NCBI GenBank assembly: GCA_004352715.1
Contig: SCFE01000098.1
Span: 1,567,473 to 1,631,472, forward strand
DNA: 64,000 nt
Source of the DNA: Hofstenia miamia
Taxonomy: Eukaryota; Xenacoelomorpha; Acoela
Direction of reading: 5' to 3'
The notes below the pieces were generated by a model that had not been told where the DNA came from, did not search any database, and was given only the letters and a program-made list of their open reading frames with translations. The position numbers were made by a program, and so were the translations under genes. This document shows, one piece after another, positions 12,611 through 24,398 of this stretch. Every line of letters begins with the position of its first letter. Position 1 is the stretch's first letter.

Positions 12611-13540
12611 AATTAGTCATCAAAACATAGTGTGAAAGTATTTATGTTTAATAACACATGTAAACTTAGTAAAATGTGGTATAGCAACATGTAATATAAA
12701 TCAGTAAAAGAATCAACCTGTAAATGTCACAAAGCAGTGAATCACTAATTAAAATGCTCCTTGAAATCCATTAGTCAGCAAACTTAATAATGTCAAGTGC
12801 ATGATGTCCCTAATTAATCCACTCCTTGATATTAGTGAGTCATCAAAGTGTTGCAAGAACTTCAGGGTGTCCCAATGTAATGGGCCCTTGCTTATTATAA
12901 CTACTCATGCTTTAAAATGAATTTATACACATTGATTTCTGATATGTTGAATATCTTATTTAATCATATGCATTTTTAATTTCCTATTTTTATAACTAGT
13001 AACTTATTGAAACTAAATTATACACATTGATTTTCACCTTTGTTGGGCCATTTAGATGATATTAACTGAATATATATTAATTTTTTAAATAGTAGACTTT
13101 ATAACATGGCTAAATGATTTTATAAGCATGTTTTTCACTATATTCACCAATAAATTATTAGTTTGTAATTTTCTCAAACTTCTTTGTGATCTGTCATTTA
13201 AGTACCTTGTGCCTCATTTTTGCATGTGAATAATACACTATTTACTATCCATTTATATGTTTAGAAGGTGAGTTCAATGTGGGTGTTGATTTGGATGGAT
13301 GGGTTAATGCCTTCATATTTTATGTACACATAAGCTAGTATGTGATGAATCAACTGGAAAATGTTCTCATTTCTATGGCAACTGCAGTACAAGTAGAAAG
13401 TGGAAAATGAAATCATACACTAAAAGTAGTTAAGAAGGCCAAGACCCCATCTCAATGGGGCACCCTGAAGTTCTGATAACACCCATGACTATTTGCCATA
13501 TGGAAATGAAGTGATTCTATTGGACGCCATTTAGTGATAA

Positions 13541-13790
13541 AATATTTTTGACAAAATAAAATTGAGCGAAATAATTTTTTGACAAAGTTTTATATTTGAT
13601 TGATAGGATTTTGCCAAAGTGATATAAGTGATGACAAGAAATGTTTTTGACAATATTAGATTGAGCATAATAATTTTTTGATGAAGTTTTATATTTGATT
13701 GCTAAGATTTTGGCAAAGTGATATAATTGAAGACCATAAATGTTCTTGACAAAACTAAATTGAGCAAATTAATTTTTTGAAAAGTTTTTA
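13541..13790. repeat. ~98 bp minisatellite, 2.6 units
   Basis: Units begin near 13541, 13639 and 13738, each with TTGACAA followed by ATTGAGC and AATAATTTTTTGA (the last unit truncated). No coding potential. Confidence 0.85.
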
Positions 13791-14644
13791 TTTTTTAGGC
13801 AAACTGATGCATTTGCTTCTGTTAATATGCATGTTCATTGTAACAATGTCTGTAATTATGCAACACTCTGCATTAAGGAAAATATTTCATAAATGTAAAT
13901 GCCAAAACTTGGGTATAACATTTGTATAGAAGTATATTTCAACATGCATTAATATTAATCAAATATATAACATGCAAAGTATAAATTGTGCTAAATGTAA
14001 AGGCATACATTATAAACCAGCTCTGAGTGATGAAGTTCAGTATTGTGCAATCCTCAAATTTCCATCTTCATTCTAAAATATGACAGCACTTCCACATTCT
14101 CCCAGGAGGTGGCCATCAGAAATGTGTTAAGCCATTTATTTAATGTGGTTGGCTTTCTCCAGGAGGCCTATTGTTACCATGGACCTAAACACATAGTAAG
14201 TTAGTAATAAAATAAAAATTATGCCTGGTAATCACAAGTGTATGTTGAGGGATTGTAAGAAGAGTGGTGCAATGTTTATTTGATATTTTCAATTTCTTTC
14301 CAAATTGAGGTCATCACACCAACATTACCTAAATAGAGTAAAAGTGCAATATAGTGAAAATAAATACATATACCTTGTAGTTAGTGTATTTGAAACAACC
14401 ATCTCCTACAAGGCATAAACAACAAATGAGTGCAATTTAAATAAGCTCTTTAAATATAACAATTTACAAAATACTTGTTCACAAGTAAAGGCATAAGACA
14501 AAATTTATTTACAACATCGCACTACAAGAGTTGATTAAATGAGTTTATCTAAACAAATGTAATTAATAGTTTATAGAAAAAGGCATATACAAGTCTCTTT
14601 TCTTTTCTCTTCTATTCACTAAGCACAAGTCTTTTTGGGGGAGG

Positions 14645-17600
14645 TCAAGTGTCTGTATTAGGGGAAGATCTTTTCAAGTGAAAGGAGGACCCAAACTTAT
14701 TATACAGTGGAATTGTAATATCTAAAAACATGCATGAATATTTTATAAAATAATTAATAAGTTTACCTTTATGTCCATATGGCAGACTTTCATATTTATC
14801 AACAAGGTAGCATTTATCATCATAAGGTGTAAGAGAAATTTTATTTGTGGTCTGTACAGCAATTTGGTGATTGTAACTTCTTATGGCTGTCATTGGATGA
14901 TGAACAATTTCTTTGTTATCCACAATTGATTTGAAGAGATCAAAGTTAATCATCTCCTTGTCAGCCCCCACAACCCCCTTAGCACTCACCTTCTCATTGC
15001 ATTTATTATTGGAAACATATTGGACAGAATACATTTTAGACTTTAGTGCAACCACCTGGCTGATGACATCACCACTAAGCTCATCTTTAACCTTCAAATA
15101 TGTTTTTTATTTGTCTTGCATAGTTGGAAAAATCAAAGTGGCTTGATATTGAGACTAGATCTTCATATACATTTTGTGTTGTTATTTTGTAAAGAAGGAA
15201 GTCAGTATCACTCTTAGGCACTGTGATTTGATTTGCAAATGCTGGCTTCATCATTTGGAGCTTAGAAAGGTCTAAAATGGCCTGACCCACATAATTGAGC
15301 TTGTTCCACATAATCTCTTTATTTCTTAGCATGACCTGCACTAAATTTTCATTAATTATGTATGATGACTTAAATTCTGGCTGTGTTATTAACTTTTCAG
15401 CTGCCTCCTGATCCCCCACAAGTTTAGCTCTGCAGTGTTTTCTTAGTGACTCCATTGTCTTGCCAAATACTGCATTGGACATGAGCTTATACAAGCTCTT
15501 TTCAAAGTCATTTTTAGCTGCCTTCCATTTTGATGTATTTAAGTCAAAATAGGGCTTTAAAAATGGTGCTTGTTTAAATTGTGGTGCCCTGTGAAACTTG
15601 GTGATCTTTAGCCCTTCTTCAATGTAAAATTTCAAAACTTCATAGTGCACCACATATCACTCCCTCTTGTAAAATGTTTGGACCAACTTTGCCACTTTAC
15701 TAGATTTCAGTCCTAATGTCTCTTTAATATTCTTAGTGCAGAGTGACAACTGCTCATCTCCAACAACCATTTTATGTGGTGCAAGGGGGAAGTCAGAATG
15801 GGTGCATTTGTGATCACAAACCTGCAAAACTGAACAGTTGGCTTTCAGTTGTCAACATATTCACAATAGCATTCCATTGTTCATCAACCTATTCATGCAT
15901 TGCACTGGTATTGCACTCAGCATCAACTGGAGCATTAGTACAATCCACCAGTTTGTCAAATCAGTGTGCATGAAATGCCAACTGATTCACTTTATAGTTG
16001 GGTTTGGCTGAAATCAATTAAATTTTATAAAAAGTCAAAAATTGAAGAATTATTTAATATATGCCCATTTGTAACACCCCATCTATTTGCATAATCTTAA
16101 ATAATTAGCTAATGAAACAGAAAATTTCAATTTTAATAAGGATTTGTAATAATGCTTTTCTAGAAATATAAATATATCAATCTGTTATTTATCAAGCATA
16201 TCATGATATTTTTGATATTTCTGATATTTTAATAGTACAGTAATACAGATTTTTGTAAAATTTGCATTTTATTTTATGAAACCTATTTGTGACCATCCAC
16301 AGGAAAAGGGTGTATTAGGGAATTTGAAATGTTTTGAGTAAAATGACCTTGAAACTTCCTGTCATTGTAATTGCATTCCTATGGATCTCAGGGGAATGAA
16401 ATTACATCAGTAAATAGAGCAGGAAACAGGCTTTAAATAGATATATTACACATGTGCTGAATGTTAAGCTTCTCCAAGTTATCATTGAATTTCTCTAGTG
16501 AGGATATTCTCAAAGATGTCAAGTCCAATGCCTTTGGGCAGTTTACCTGCTGTTGTCAGTTCTACACCTTTGCAAACTGCTAGTACAGTTGATCTAGAAG
16601 AAAGTTTCAAAGATATCAGTGAAAATAGAAATCTAATTTAGCAGCTGATTTAACTTGTCCAAAACCTAACAAACTAAAGCCTACACAAGCAACTTCAAGC
16701 ACAGCTGCTACAATTCACCACTGCAGTAACCTTGGAAAAAGAAAGCACACTTGCACTCTTTGTAAGGAGTACTTATTTTACTTTTTGGCACACATCCTGT
16801 AATACAGGAAGTGTACCAGAAATAACACTTTGTATCATATCTAGTCATTCAATCCGTATTTGTGTTTTTTGAAATGTGTACCATTTTCTACATATAATTA
16901 CCTATCTAAATCAATTGGTAACTCAATTTATGAAAAAAATCCCTAATGCACCATTTTCTTGTGGATGGTCACATTTATTAATATTTTTTCAAAGTAACTA
17001 TAGATTTGAGTTCAGCCACTATATTTTTTGTTTAATAACATTGTTTTTTACTCCTCTAACCAACCAGCTTATAAAAATGTTGTTTGGTACTGTGGAAGTG
17101 AAAATGAATCACAGATTTGAATTTATTTAAACTTTCTAAAACCTAATTAATTAATATTTAATACAAACTTCGAGTTTTCATTGAAGTAGCAGAGATTGAG
17201 TATTTATTATAAATTGGATTAAAGTGATATTGGTTAAAATGCCTTTGTTGCATTATATATTTGGGCTCTTGATACAAAATTTTGAAATGCTTACACTGTG
17301 CACTGTATGCAAAAAAAATCTATATACATGAAGGTGCTAAATACTATGGTAGAGGGGAGTGGATCAGGCTGAAAAAAATATTGTTAATGCAAATCACAAA
17401 TTACTATGAAATAAATTCTATTGTAAAGTGCTTTGAGTCCGAATCAGGGACCTGATTATGACATTGCTGGCTGCTGCTCACCAGTGGCTTGTTATCATTA
17501 TTAAACTATACCTATACACTGCATACCATTTTAGTTGTATATGTATATCATCTGTACACTGGAAGTGGTCTTCTTTTGTGGAAATGTTCTTCTCAATATT

Positions 17601-19455
17601 ACATAAAAATCTTTAGGTAAAAAATTACATAATTAAGTAAAAAAGGCAAAATTTTAAATTTTTAAGTCAAAAAATTGTCCTGGTAATAGTCAAATAAGGA
17701 ATGAGCTTGTTAATAAGCAACATTTGATTGGCTAAGAGTAAATTAGGTTGACTACCACTGGGAATGTAGTGTACACAAAATTTAATTGTTAAGTAAACAA
17801 ACCCTTCTGCTGTTTACAGTTGGCTTTCAGTGGGCACTGAAAATGCAAACCAGTGGATGTGTGAATGCTCTAGTTGACACTTAGTGCAAAACCAGTGTGC
17901 TGTGCAAACACACCCAATGTCATGTAAATTACAGGGATATTCCAGGCCCACTTCCACTAAATAGCCCCAAATCTCCATCCTGGGGTGTATTCAGAATTTC
18001 ATTTATCAGTGCACCTGTCCACTGCAACTTTCCAACAGGGAAATTCATGGTCATGGTATCCCCATACAAAGAATTCCTTTCCAAAAAGATGGCATAAGTT
18101 GTCTCCTTTTCGGGGTCATAGCCCTCTACTATGGGGTTGTTTGCCTTAAAGTAGTATTCTGAGTAAATGCCTGACATGCCTCCTCTAATGCCAGCCTCAA
18201 TAAATTCCAGTTGATTGTTATCTGCAATTGGATCAAGTGAGAAGTTTGTAAAATGTAGCATGCATTCCAGCTAAAGTTGAACAGTGTAAAAATATCCACA
18301 GGATCCCATTCATATGTTTGCTTGCTCTCAACATGAAATTCACGAAGTACATCTGCCAGCAACAGTGTATCCAACATTAAATAATTATTGTGGAAGTCAT
18401 TAAATGTGGTACACCCTCCATTGACCAATGTATTGTTCTGCTCATATTCAAGCTCCTCTTGTGTTAGTGGTATTTTGCCAGTTAATCTATATGCCAATGG
18501 TGTAATTCTGGCAGTCTTGCTTCATTAAATTTATCCAATGAGTCAAAACACTCAAATGGAAATTGACCTTTGCCTGTGATAAATGCTGCCCATGCCTGCC
18601 TTTAACAATTGATACTTTTCTGCTTCAATATTTCTTGTAAGCTTTTACAGGCTATCAGCAACAAAATGATGGGAGTCCAAAAATCTCAACTCTTCATGAA
18701 TTTTTCTTAGTTGTGCCATTTTTATCATTTTAATTATGCACTGGGACCATAAGACTAAATGATATGAAGTTTTCAGATGTGCATGGTATACATTTCAGAG
18801 TTTCATTTTCTTTGAGCTTCAAACTTTTCAATTACAAATGCATATCAAACTTACTGCTATTGTGTGAGAAAACTAGGGTTACAGTGTAATATGTTGCAAT
18901 TGTTGTGGACAACACTTCATACTTTCCCAGTATAATGACAGTGATCAATTACTTTGTGTGAAGTGAGTTCAAATTCTTCATTGCAAAAAACGCAAACAGT
19001 GGAATTCTAAATCAAAAATTCTCACTAGGGTTGTGAAATTATTTGTTGACGATGCTTTTGCTTGGCAGCAAATGAAGCCCTAGCAATTTTGCAAAGTTCA
19101 TCCCAACATTGTTCCATACAAACCTCGCCTGAAAGAATATTGATGGAAAGCAGTTCATTTTCAGTACTGGTGGCAATACAGATACCTGAGGGAGTTTATT
19201 GCACATCTTGAATTGTAAAACTATTCTTTAGGTCAGGCAAAACACTTTGAATTTTTTGTGATATGCACTCAATATCTAATGCAGCAATAATAGGTACAAA
19301 GTTCTTAGCTCCAAATGTAATTTTCTCATTAGGGTTGATGGAAAGTAATTGTGGGCTCAGCATTGCCATTGTACTTCTTTTGGTGTTTTTCCAAATTGTC
19401 CATAGTTCTAAAGCCTGAAGGACATTTGGTGCAGAAAAAACCACTTGATCTATCC
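14645..19455 (-). pseudogene. Maverick/Polinton-type protein-primed DNA polymerase B, decayed and interrupted
   Basis: Minus-strand blocks follow the order of a DNA_pol_B_2 polymerase of Maverick/Polinton elements or related adintovirus-like agents. They are: a C2H2 finger (FFCTKCPSGF, LEKH, ~19.4 kb); exo I (ALDIECI, ~19.27 kb); an endonuclease VII-like Cys/His block (CVFCNEE, DHCHYTG, ~18.95 kb); exo II (SHNSSKFDMHL, ~18.83 kb); exo III (YLMLDTLLLADVL, ~18.38 kb); a GIRGGMSGI block and motif A with E in place of D (ERNSLYG, ~18.07 kb); motif B (KLMSNAVFGKTMES, ~15.48 kb); motif C (SDTDF, ~15.20 kb, usually DTDS); and the C-terminal SPYDDK/PYGH block (~14.8 kb). Several stops and frameshifts, and a 2.1 kb insertion at 15.82-17.89 kb, make it inactive. 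No integrase, ATPase, protease or capsid gene of such an element is seen in the window. Confidence 0.9.
15815..17895. mobile_element. Insertion splitting the polymerase gene
   Basis: Polymerase similarity stops after the HDI residues (minus strand, near 17895) and resumes at HSDFPLAP near 15815; these are adjacent in the family. The intervening 2.1 kb is AT-rich. Near its two borders lies the identical 16-mer acagttggctttcagt (15834-15849 and 17816-17831, direct orientation). The outermost bases show weak inverted similarity (gggtg..tttg). Inside, on the plus strand, are a short frame MSSPMPLGSLPAV at about 16519 and, in another frame, a Cys-rich stretch KRKHTCTLCKEY at about 16735. Class uncertain; perhaps a degenerate DNA transposon. 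Confidence 0.5.
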
Positions 19456-19853
19456 TTAAAGAATAAAAATGGAAAAAGTGAACCATTAGAATCAATATAT
19501 ATTGAAAAAAATATCATTTATGAAACTAAGAAAATTAAATATCTTGGTATTGAAATTGACAATGAACTTAAATTTACAGATCAGATCAATGCAACTATGA
19601 AGAAAATGGCCCATGGAGTTAAATTGCTAACTAAGATTCAACATATATTACCAATGAATTGGAGAATTGTACTACTAAGATCTCTTATACTGTCGCATTT
19701 TTCATATTCTTCTTTTTTATTTACCAATGTTACCAGGAAAATATTTAAAAAACTTAAGAAAGTTTTTAATTGGGCAATTAATACAATCTGTAGTAAAAAC
19801 GATCAAAGTAAAATATTGGAAAAACATAATATTGAATCATTAGAATACCTATT
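19455..19853 (+). pseudogene. LINE (CR1-like) reverse transcriptase C-terminal fragment
   Basis: The open frame includes IKYLGIEIDNELKFTDQI and a downstream thumb/C-terminal region (LLTKIQHILPMNWRI, LILSHFSYSSFL), typical of CR1/Jockey-clade RT ends. It abuts the Maverick polymerase fragment, which is on the opposite strand, at about 19455 and is cut by the N gap. Confidence 0.78.
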
Positions 19854-20853
19854 NNNNNNNNNNNNNNNNNNNNNNNNNNNNNNNNNNNNNNNNNNNNNNN
19901 NNNNNNNNNNNNNNNNNNNNNNNNNNNNNNNNNNNNNNNNNNNNNNNNNNNNNNNNNNNNNNNNNNNNNNNNNNNNNNNNNNNNNNNNNNNNNNNNNNNN
20001 NNNNNNNNNNNNNNNNNNNNNNNNNNNNNNNNNNNNNNNNNNNNNNNNNNNNNNNNNNNNNNNNNNNNNNNNNNNNNNNNNNNNNNNNNNNNNNNNNNNN
20101 NNNNNNNNNNNNNNNNNNNNNNNNNNNNNNNNNNNNNNNNNNNNNNNNNNNNNNNNNNNNNNNNNNNNNNNNNNNNNNNNNNNNNNNNNNNNNNNNNNNN
20201 NNNNNNNNNNNNNNNNNNNNNNNNNNNNNNNNNNNNNNNNNNNNNNNNNNNNNNNNNNNNNNNNNNNNNNNNNNNNNNNNNNNNNNNNNNNNNNNNNNNN
20301 NNNNNNNNNNNNNNNNNNNNNNNNNNNNNNNNNNNNNNNNNNNNNNNNNNNNNNNNNNNNNNNNNNNNNNNNNNNNNNNNNNNNNNNNNNNNNNNNNNNN
20401 NNNNNNNNNNNNNNNNNNNNNNNNNNNNNNNNNNNNNNNNNNNNNNNNNNNNNNNNNNNNNNNNNNNNNNNNNNNNNNNNNNNNNNNNNNNNNNNNNNNN
20501 NNNNNNNNNNNNNNNNNNNNNNNNNNNNNNNNNNNNNNNNNNNNNNNNNNNNNNNNNNNNNNNNNNNNNNNNNNNNNNNNNNNNNNNNNNNNNNNNNNNN
20601 NNNNNNNNNNNNNNNNNNNNNNNNNNNNNNNNNNNNNNNNNNNNNNNNNNNNNNNNNNNNNNNNNNNNNNNNNNNNNNNNNNNNNNNNNNNNNNNNNNNN
20701 NNNNNNNNNNNNNNNNNNNNNNNNNNNNNNNNNNNNNNNNNNNNNNNNNNNNNNNNNNNNNNNNNNNNNNNNNNNNNNNNNNNNNNNNNNNNNNNNNNNN
20801 NNNNNNNNNNNNNNNNNNNNNNNNNNNNNNNNNNNNNNNNNNNNNNNNNNNNN
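19854..20853. other. Assembly gap of exactly 1000 N
   Basis: The run of N is exactly 1000 long, suggesting an arbitrary gap size. It separates a LINE RT fragment from an inverted Penelope-like fragment. Confidence 1.
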
Positions 20854-20957
20854 ATAAATGAAGTGGATGTCTGATGTTGTAAATTTGTTTTCAATTGTAG
20901 TTAAATATATATTTGCTTTCATAAAGATGTTAAAAAATTTTAAAAATCTATCATACG
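20854..20957 (-). repeat. Inverted fragment of the same Penelope-like RT
   Basis: Read on the minus strand, 20920-20854 encodes ANIYLTTIENKFTTSDIHF, matching the plus-strand RT of the neighbouring element at about 22005-22062 with a small insertion. It lies between the 1000-N gap and the single n at 20958, so it may be a head-to-head second copy or a misassembled piece. Confidence 0.8.
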
Positions 20958-20958
20958 N

Positions 20959-22947
20959 TTTTCACTAAGTCAATTATAAAGAAAAAGAAAATATCACAAA
21001 CTAAGAAAATAAAGTGGCTTTGTTATAAACAACGTATTAATGTTTTTAATGTAACAAACACCGTTAAAAATTTTACACAAGTTGTAATACCTGATTACAT
21101 TATGAAAGTATTAGAAAAAGGTCCAAAGCAAATCATCACGTCCAAATTCAAAAAAATTGATGTTTTTACTGAATTTGAAGATCTAGCAAGTTATTTGATA
21201 AAAAAAGATCAACTTTGTAATAACACTCATTCAATTCTTACAGGAATAATGCATAAATATGTAAACAATCCACAGAATATAAAATATGCTAAACAACTTA
21301 AAAAACTACAAGAGTTTTTACGAAAAAATGACTTAAAAGCTGTCCCATATGATAAAGGTATTGGAATCGCAATAATGAAAAGAGATGACTATGAGAAAAA
21401 AATGATGAGCATTTTGAAAGGTGATGAATTTGAAAGAATTCAATTGCACGCAAATGCAAAGAATTCACCTGCAATTTGCTTTGAAAATAGATTTAATGCA
21501 AAATTACTGAAAATGAAGAATGAAAAAAAGATATCTGAAACATTTTATGAGAATACAAAATCATTAGGCGGTTATGCTTCAAAATTATATGGCTTTGCAA
21601 AAATTCACAAGCCAGAATGTCCATTGCGACCAATTGCCAGCTCATGTGGAAGTATTAACAAAAAATTATCTGAAACTCTAAACAAAATGCTAAGTTTATT
21701 ACCTGAAGCAAATATCAACATCAATGCTAAAAAAATTTGCTAATGACATCATAAAACAAAACACAAAAGGTTATATGGTTTCATATGATATTAAGAGTCT
21801 ATACACAAATGTGCCATTGAAAAAGTCAATTGATGCTGCAATTGAACTCCTTAAGAATAAAAACACAAAAATTTACAATCTGGAGTATAACACAACAAAA
21901 GAACTATTAACTTTAGCAGTGAAGAATACTTTAATGGACTTTAATAACACATTTTATCATCAAAAAGATGGTTTAGCCATGGGAAATCCGTTAAGTTCTA
22001 CTCTTGCAAATATATATTTAACTGCAATTGAAAACAAATTTACATCAGACATCCACTACATTTATTATCTACGCTATATGGATGATATATTTGCATTAGT
22101 AAAAAATGAAGAAACATCAGAAAGCATACTTACAAAATTGAATCTAATTGACAAGAATATTAAGTTTACAAAAGAGATTGAAACTAAGAATAAATTTCAT
22201 TTTTTGAATGTACAAATAATTAGAAAAGATAACAAATTTGAAACTGGAATCTATTATAAACCAACAGACACAGGATTGTTATTGAACTACAATTCAAATA
22301 CGCCTTTAAATTACAAAATATCATTAATTAAAGGTTGTATTCATCAAATATTTGACAATTGCAGCATATATAGAACAATTAACCAAGAAATAGGAAAACT
22401 TAAGATCGAATTAAAGAAGAATGAATATCCAAATAATTTCATAGATCGACATATTAAGAAATCATTAGAAGACATTCTAATTAAGAACAAAAGATCAAAA
22501 AACAATCAAACTAATTATGAACATTGTTTTAAGATCGAATATAGAGGACTGCACACTGAAAACATGATCAAAGAACTCAGAAAAATATCAATAATTAAAG
22601 AAAAAGTTAGATTTATATATAACAATCATAAACCAAGAACGAAATTGCAATTAAAATCTACAACTGAAGAAACCAATAAATCAAATATAATTTATCAAAT
22701 AATATGCACCTGTGGTGAAGATTATATTGGTTTTTCTAGTAGGCAACTATCAAGAAGAATTAAAGAACATGAGACCAGCTCTAATATATCGAATCATCTA
22801 ATTAAGTGAGGACTACATTTTGAAACAAACATATTACATCAGACATCAAGATCAAGTAATTTAAAAATTATTGAGAGTATTTTTATAAAATCCTTGCAAC
22901 CAAGTTTAAACACAANAAGTCGAAATATATCTGCATGTTCTTATTAA
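20959..22947 (+). pseudogene. Penelope-like element RT with GIY-YIG endonuclease, near-intact
   Basis: The frame is open from the single n at 20958, through the usual KGP motif near 21120, to 21743. It continues in a new frame from about 21727 to 22809 and, past one TGA, to TAA at 22945. RT motifs are visible: the RPI region (LRPIASSCGS), YDIKSLYTNVP, GLAMGNPLSSTLANIY and the catalytic YMDDIF near 22075. The C-terminal GIY-YIG nuclease is recognisable (YQIICTCGEDYIGFSSRQL, RRIKEHE). Only two lesions are seen: a one-base change in an A-run at 21728-21734 and the TGA at 22807. Both could be sequencing errors or recent decay. The 5' boundary is lost at the assembly joint. Confidence 0.92.
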
Positions 22948-24398
22948 GGTTAATGAACAATTAGAGAGCAAAAAGCCCAAATTCTTGTTTAATGTGTCCA
23001 AATGCAGTAAACAACAATTGAAATAAGAAATAATAATGTACTAACTTGTTTATAGAACTAACAATACAAATATATCCAATTTTCACACGACAAGTCTTAA
23101 CACACATTTTTCACTAATCGATCTTAGTTTTAAAATCATAAAATAATAATCACAGATATTTTGAAAATTAATTATTCTATGGATATATATATTCACGAAA
23201 ATTCGTTATAGAAAATTAAATATATATGCGTAATCCGTTTTTAATAATTGCTAATACACATCTTCTATAATCATGAAATCCACGGTTTACAATCAACCAG
23301 TGTACACACATCATTTACTACATATGGTGTCATCAATATACGCCTGTCGACAATTGATAAGCAAAACATTAATTAATACTTTTTGTGGATTAATTTCTTT
23401 GAAATCAGAACAATTTTTTCACTAAATTGCAAAGTAATTTTGAATCCACAATACAAAAATTGCCTAAGAAAAAGGATTTGGTGTGTAATTAACGTATTGC
23501 ATTCCGGCAACAATTTCCTTAATCTTAAATAACATGAGTAGTTATTACAAAACAAATTTGAATGCAAAGTCTAAGTTCATTTTTCTCAACTTTATGCGTG
23601 ATATTTTATAAAATGTTTCTATGAAAATAACATACAGACGTTTCAATTTTTTCTTCAAAATTATAGCCAACTCAAATAGTTTGCTTGTGGTTCTAAAACA
23701 TTCACTACCAAAATTGATATGTGCAACTATCATTAGATGGAATTTACCTATGAAATCAATAAGTAGACAAAAATGTGTGACTCTACATAAAAAGTAAGAA
23801 CTTTTAGAATATCAAAATCCCAAGATTGAGTAAAATGTATCACTAAATATTACATCTTTTGAAGGCTATAAATATCGCCAAAGCCTTTTTTTATTAATAA
23901 TTACAAATCACTAAACGGATAAATATAGATTTTTTATTATAAATAAATACTTCCAATCAATATTTAACAAAAATTCACTACAATTTACAACTATTTGAAT
24001 GATAAAACTGATTGACGTGATAGCTGGCATCACAAATCCATTTTAAATTCATGGGTTAAGATATAAATGTTCGCAAACTAACGATTCCTAGCATAAACAG
24101 AAATGATGAAATTTAGAATAGTGAAATTTTCATTGGAATAAATAGTAAAATCAACGTTAAAAATTCATACGACACATTTTTTGGAAATTGTCAAGATGGT
24201 TAAGACTTAGCGTTTTAAAATGGAAGTGTTTACTGATTTCAACATTGAGTACAATTCCTAAAAACTTCATAAGCAACTAATGAAGATATACTAGTGTCAT
24301 TCGCGATTTTAAAACACACTGATAAAAAAGCGTAAGAGTAACAACGATATCATTTAAAATGAAATGTGAGTGCCACGCTTAGAACTTTGAACTGCATT
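22948..24398. other. Noncoding stretch downstream of YKT6 and the Penelope-like element
   Basis: No supported coding sequence; it should include the YKT6 3' UTR (minus strand). Confidence 0.55.

Larger units (their letters stand above)
10421..14644. other. Noncoding stretch with minisatellite patches
   Basis: Apart from the repeats listed separately, an AAT microsatellite (11549-11592) and the weak ORF at 10771, no gene is supported. Confidence 0.6.

Noticed and set aside
16876-17130. 84-residue hydrophobic ORF inside the polymerase insertion
   Set aside because: AT-rich chance frame with no motif.
19351-20874. 507-residue ORF across the N gap
   Set aside because: Frame is formed by reading N as open; only 19455-19853 is supported as RT.
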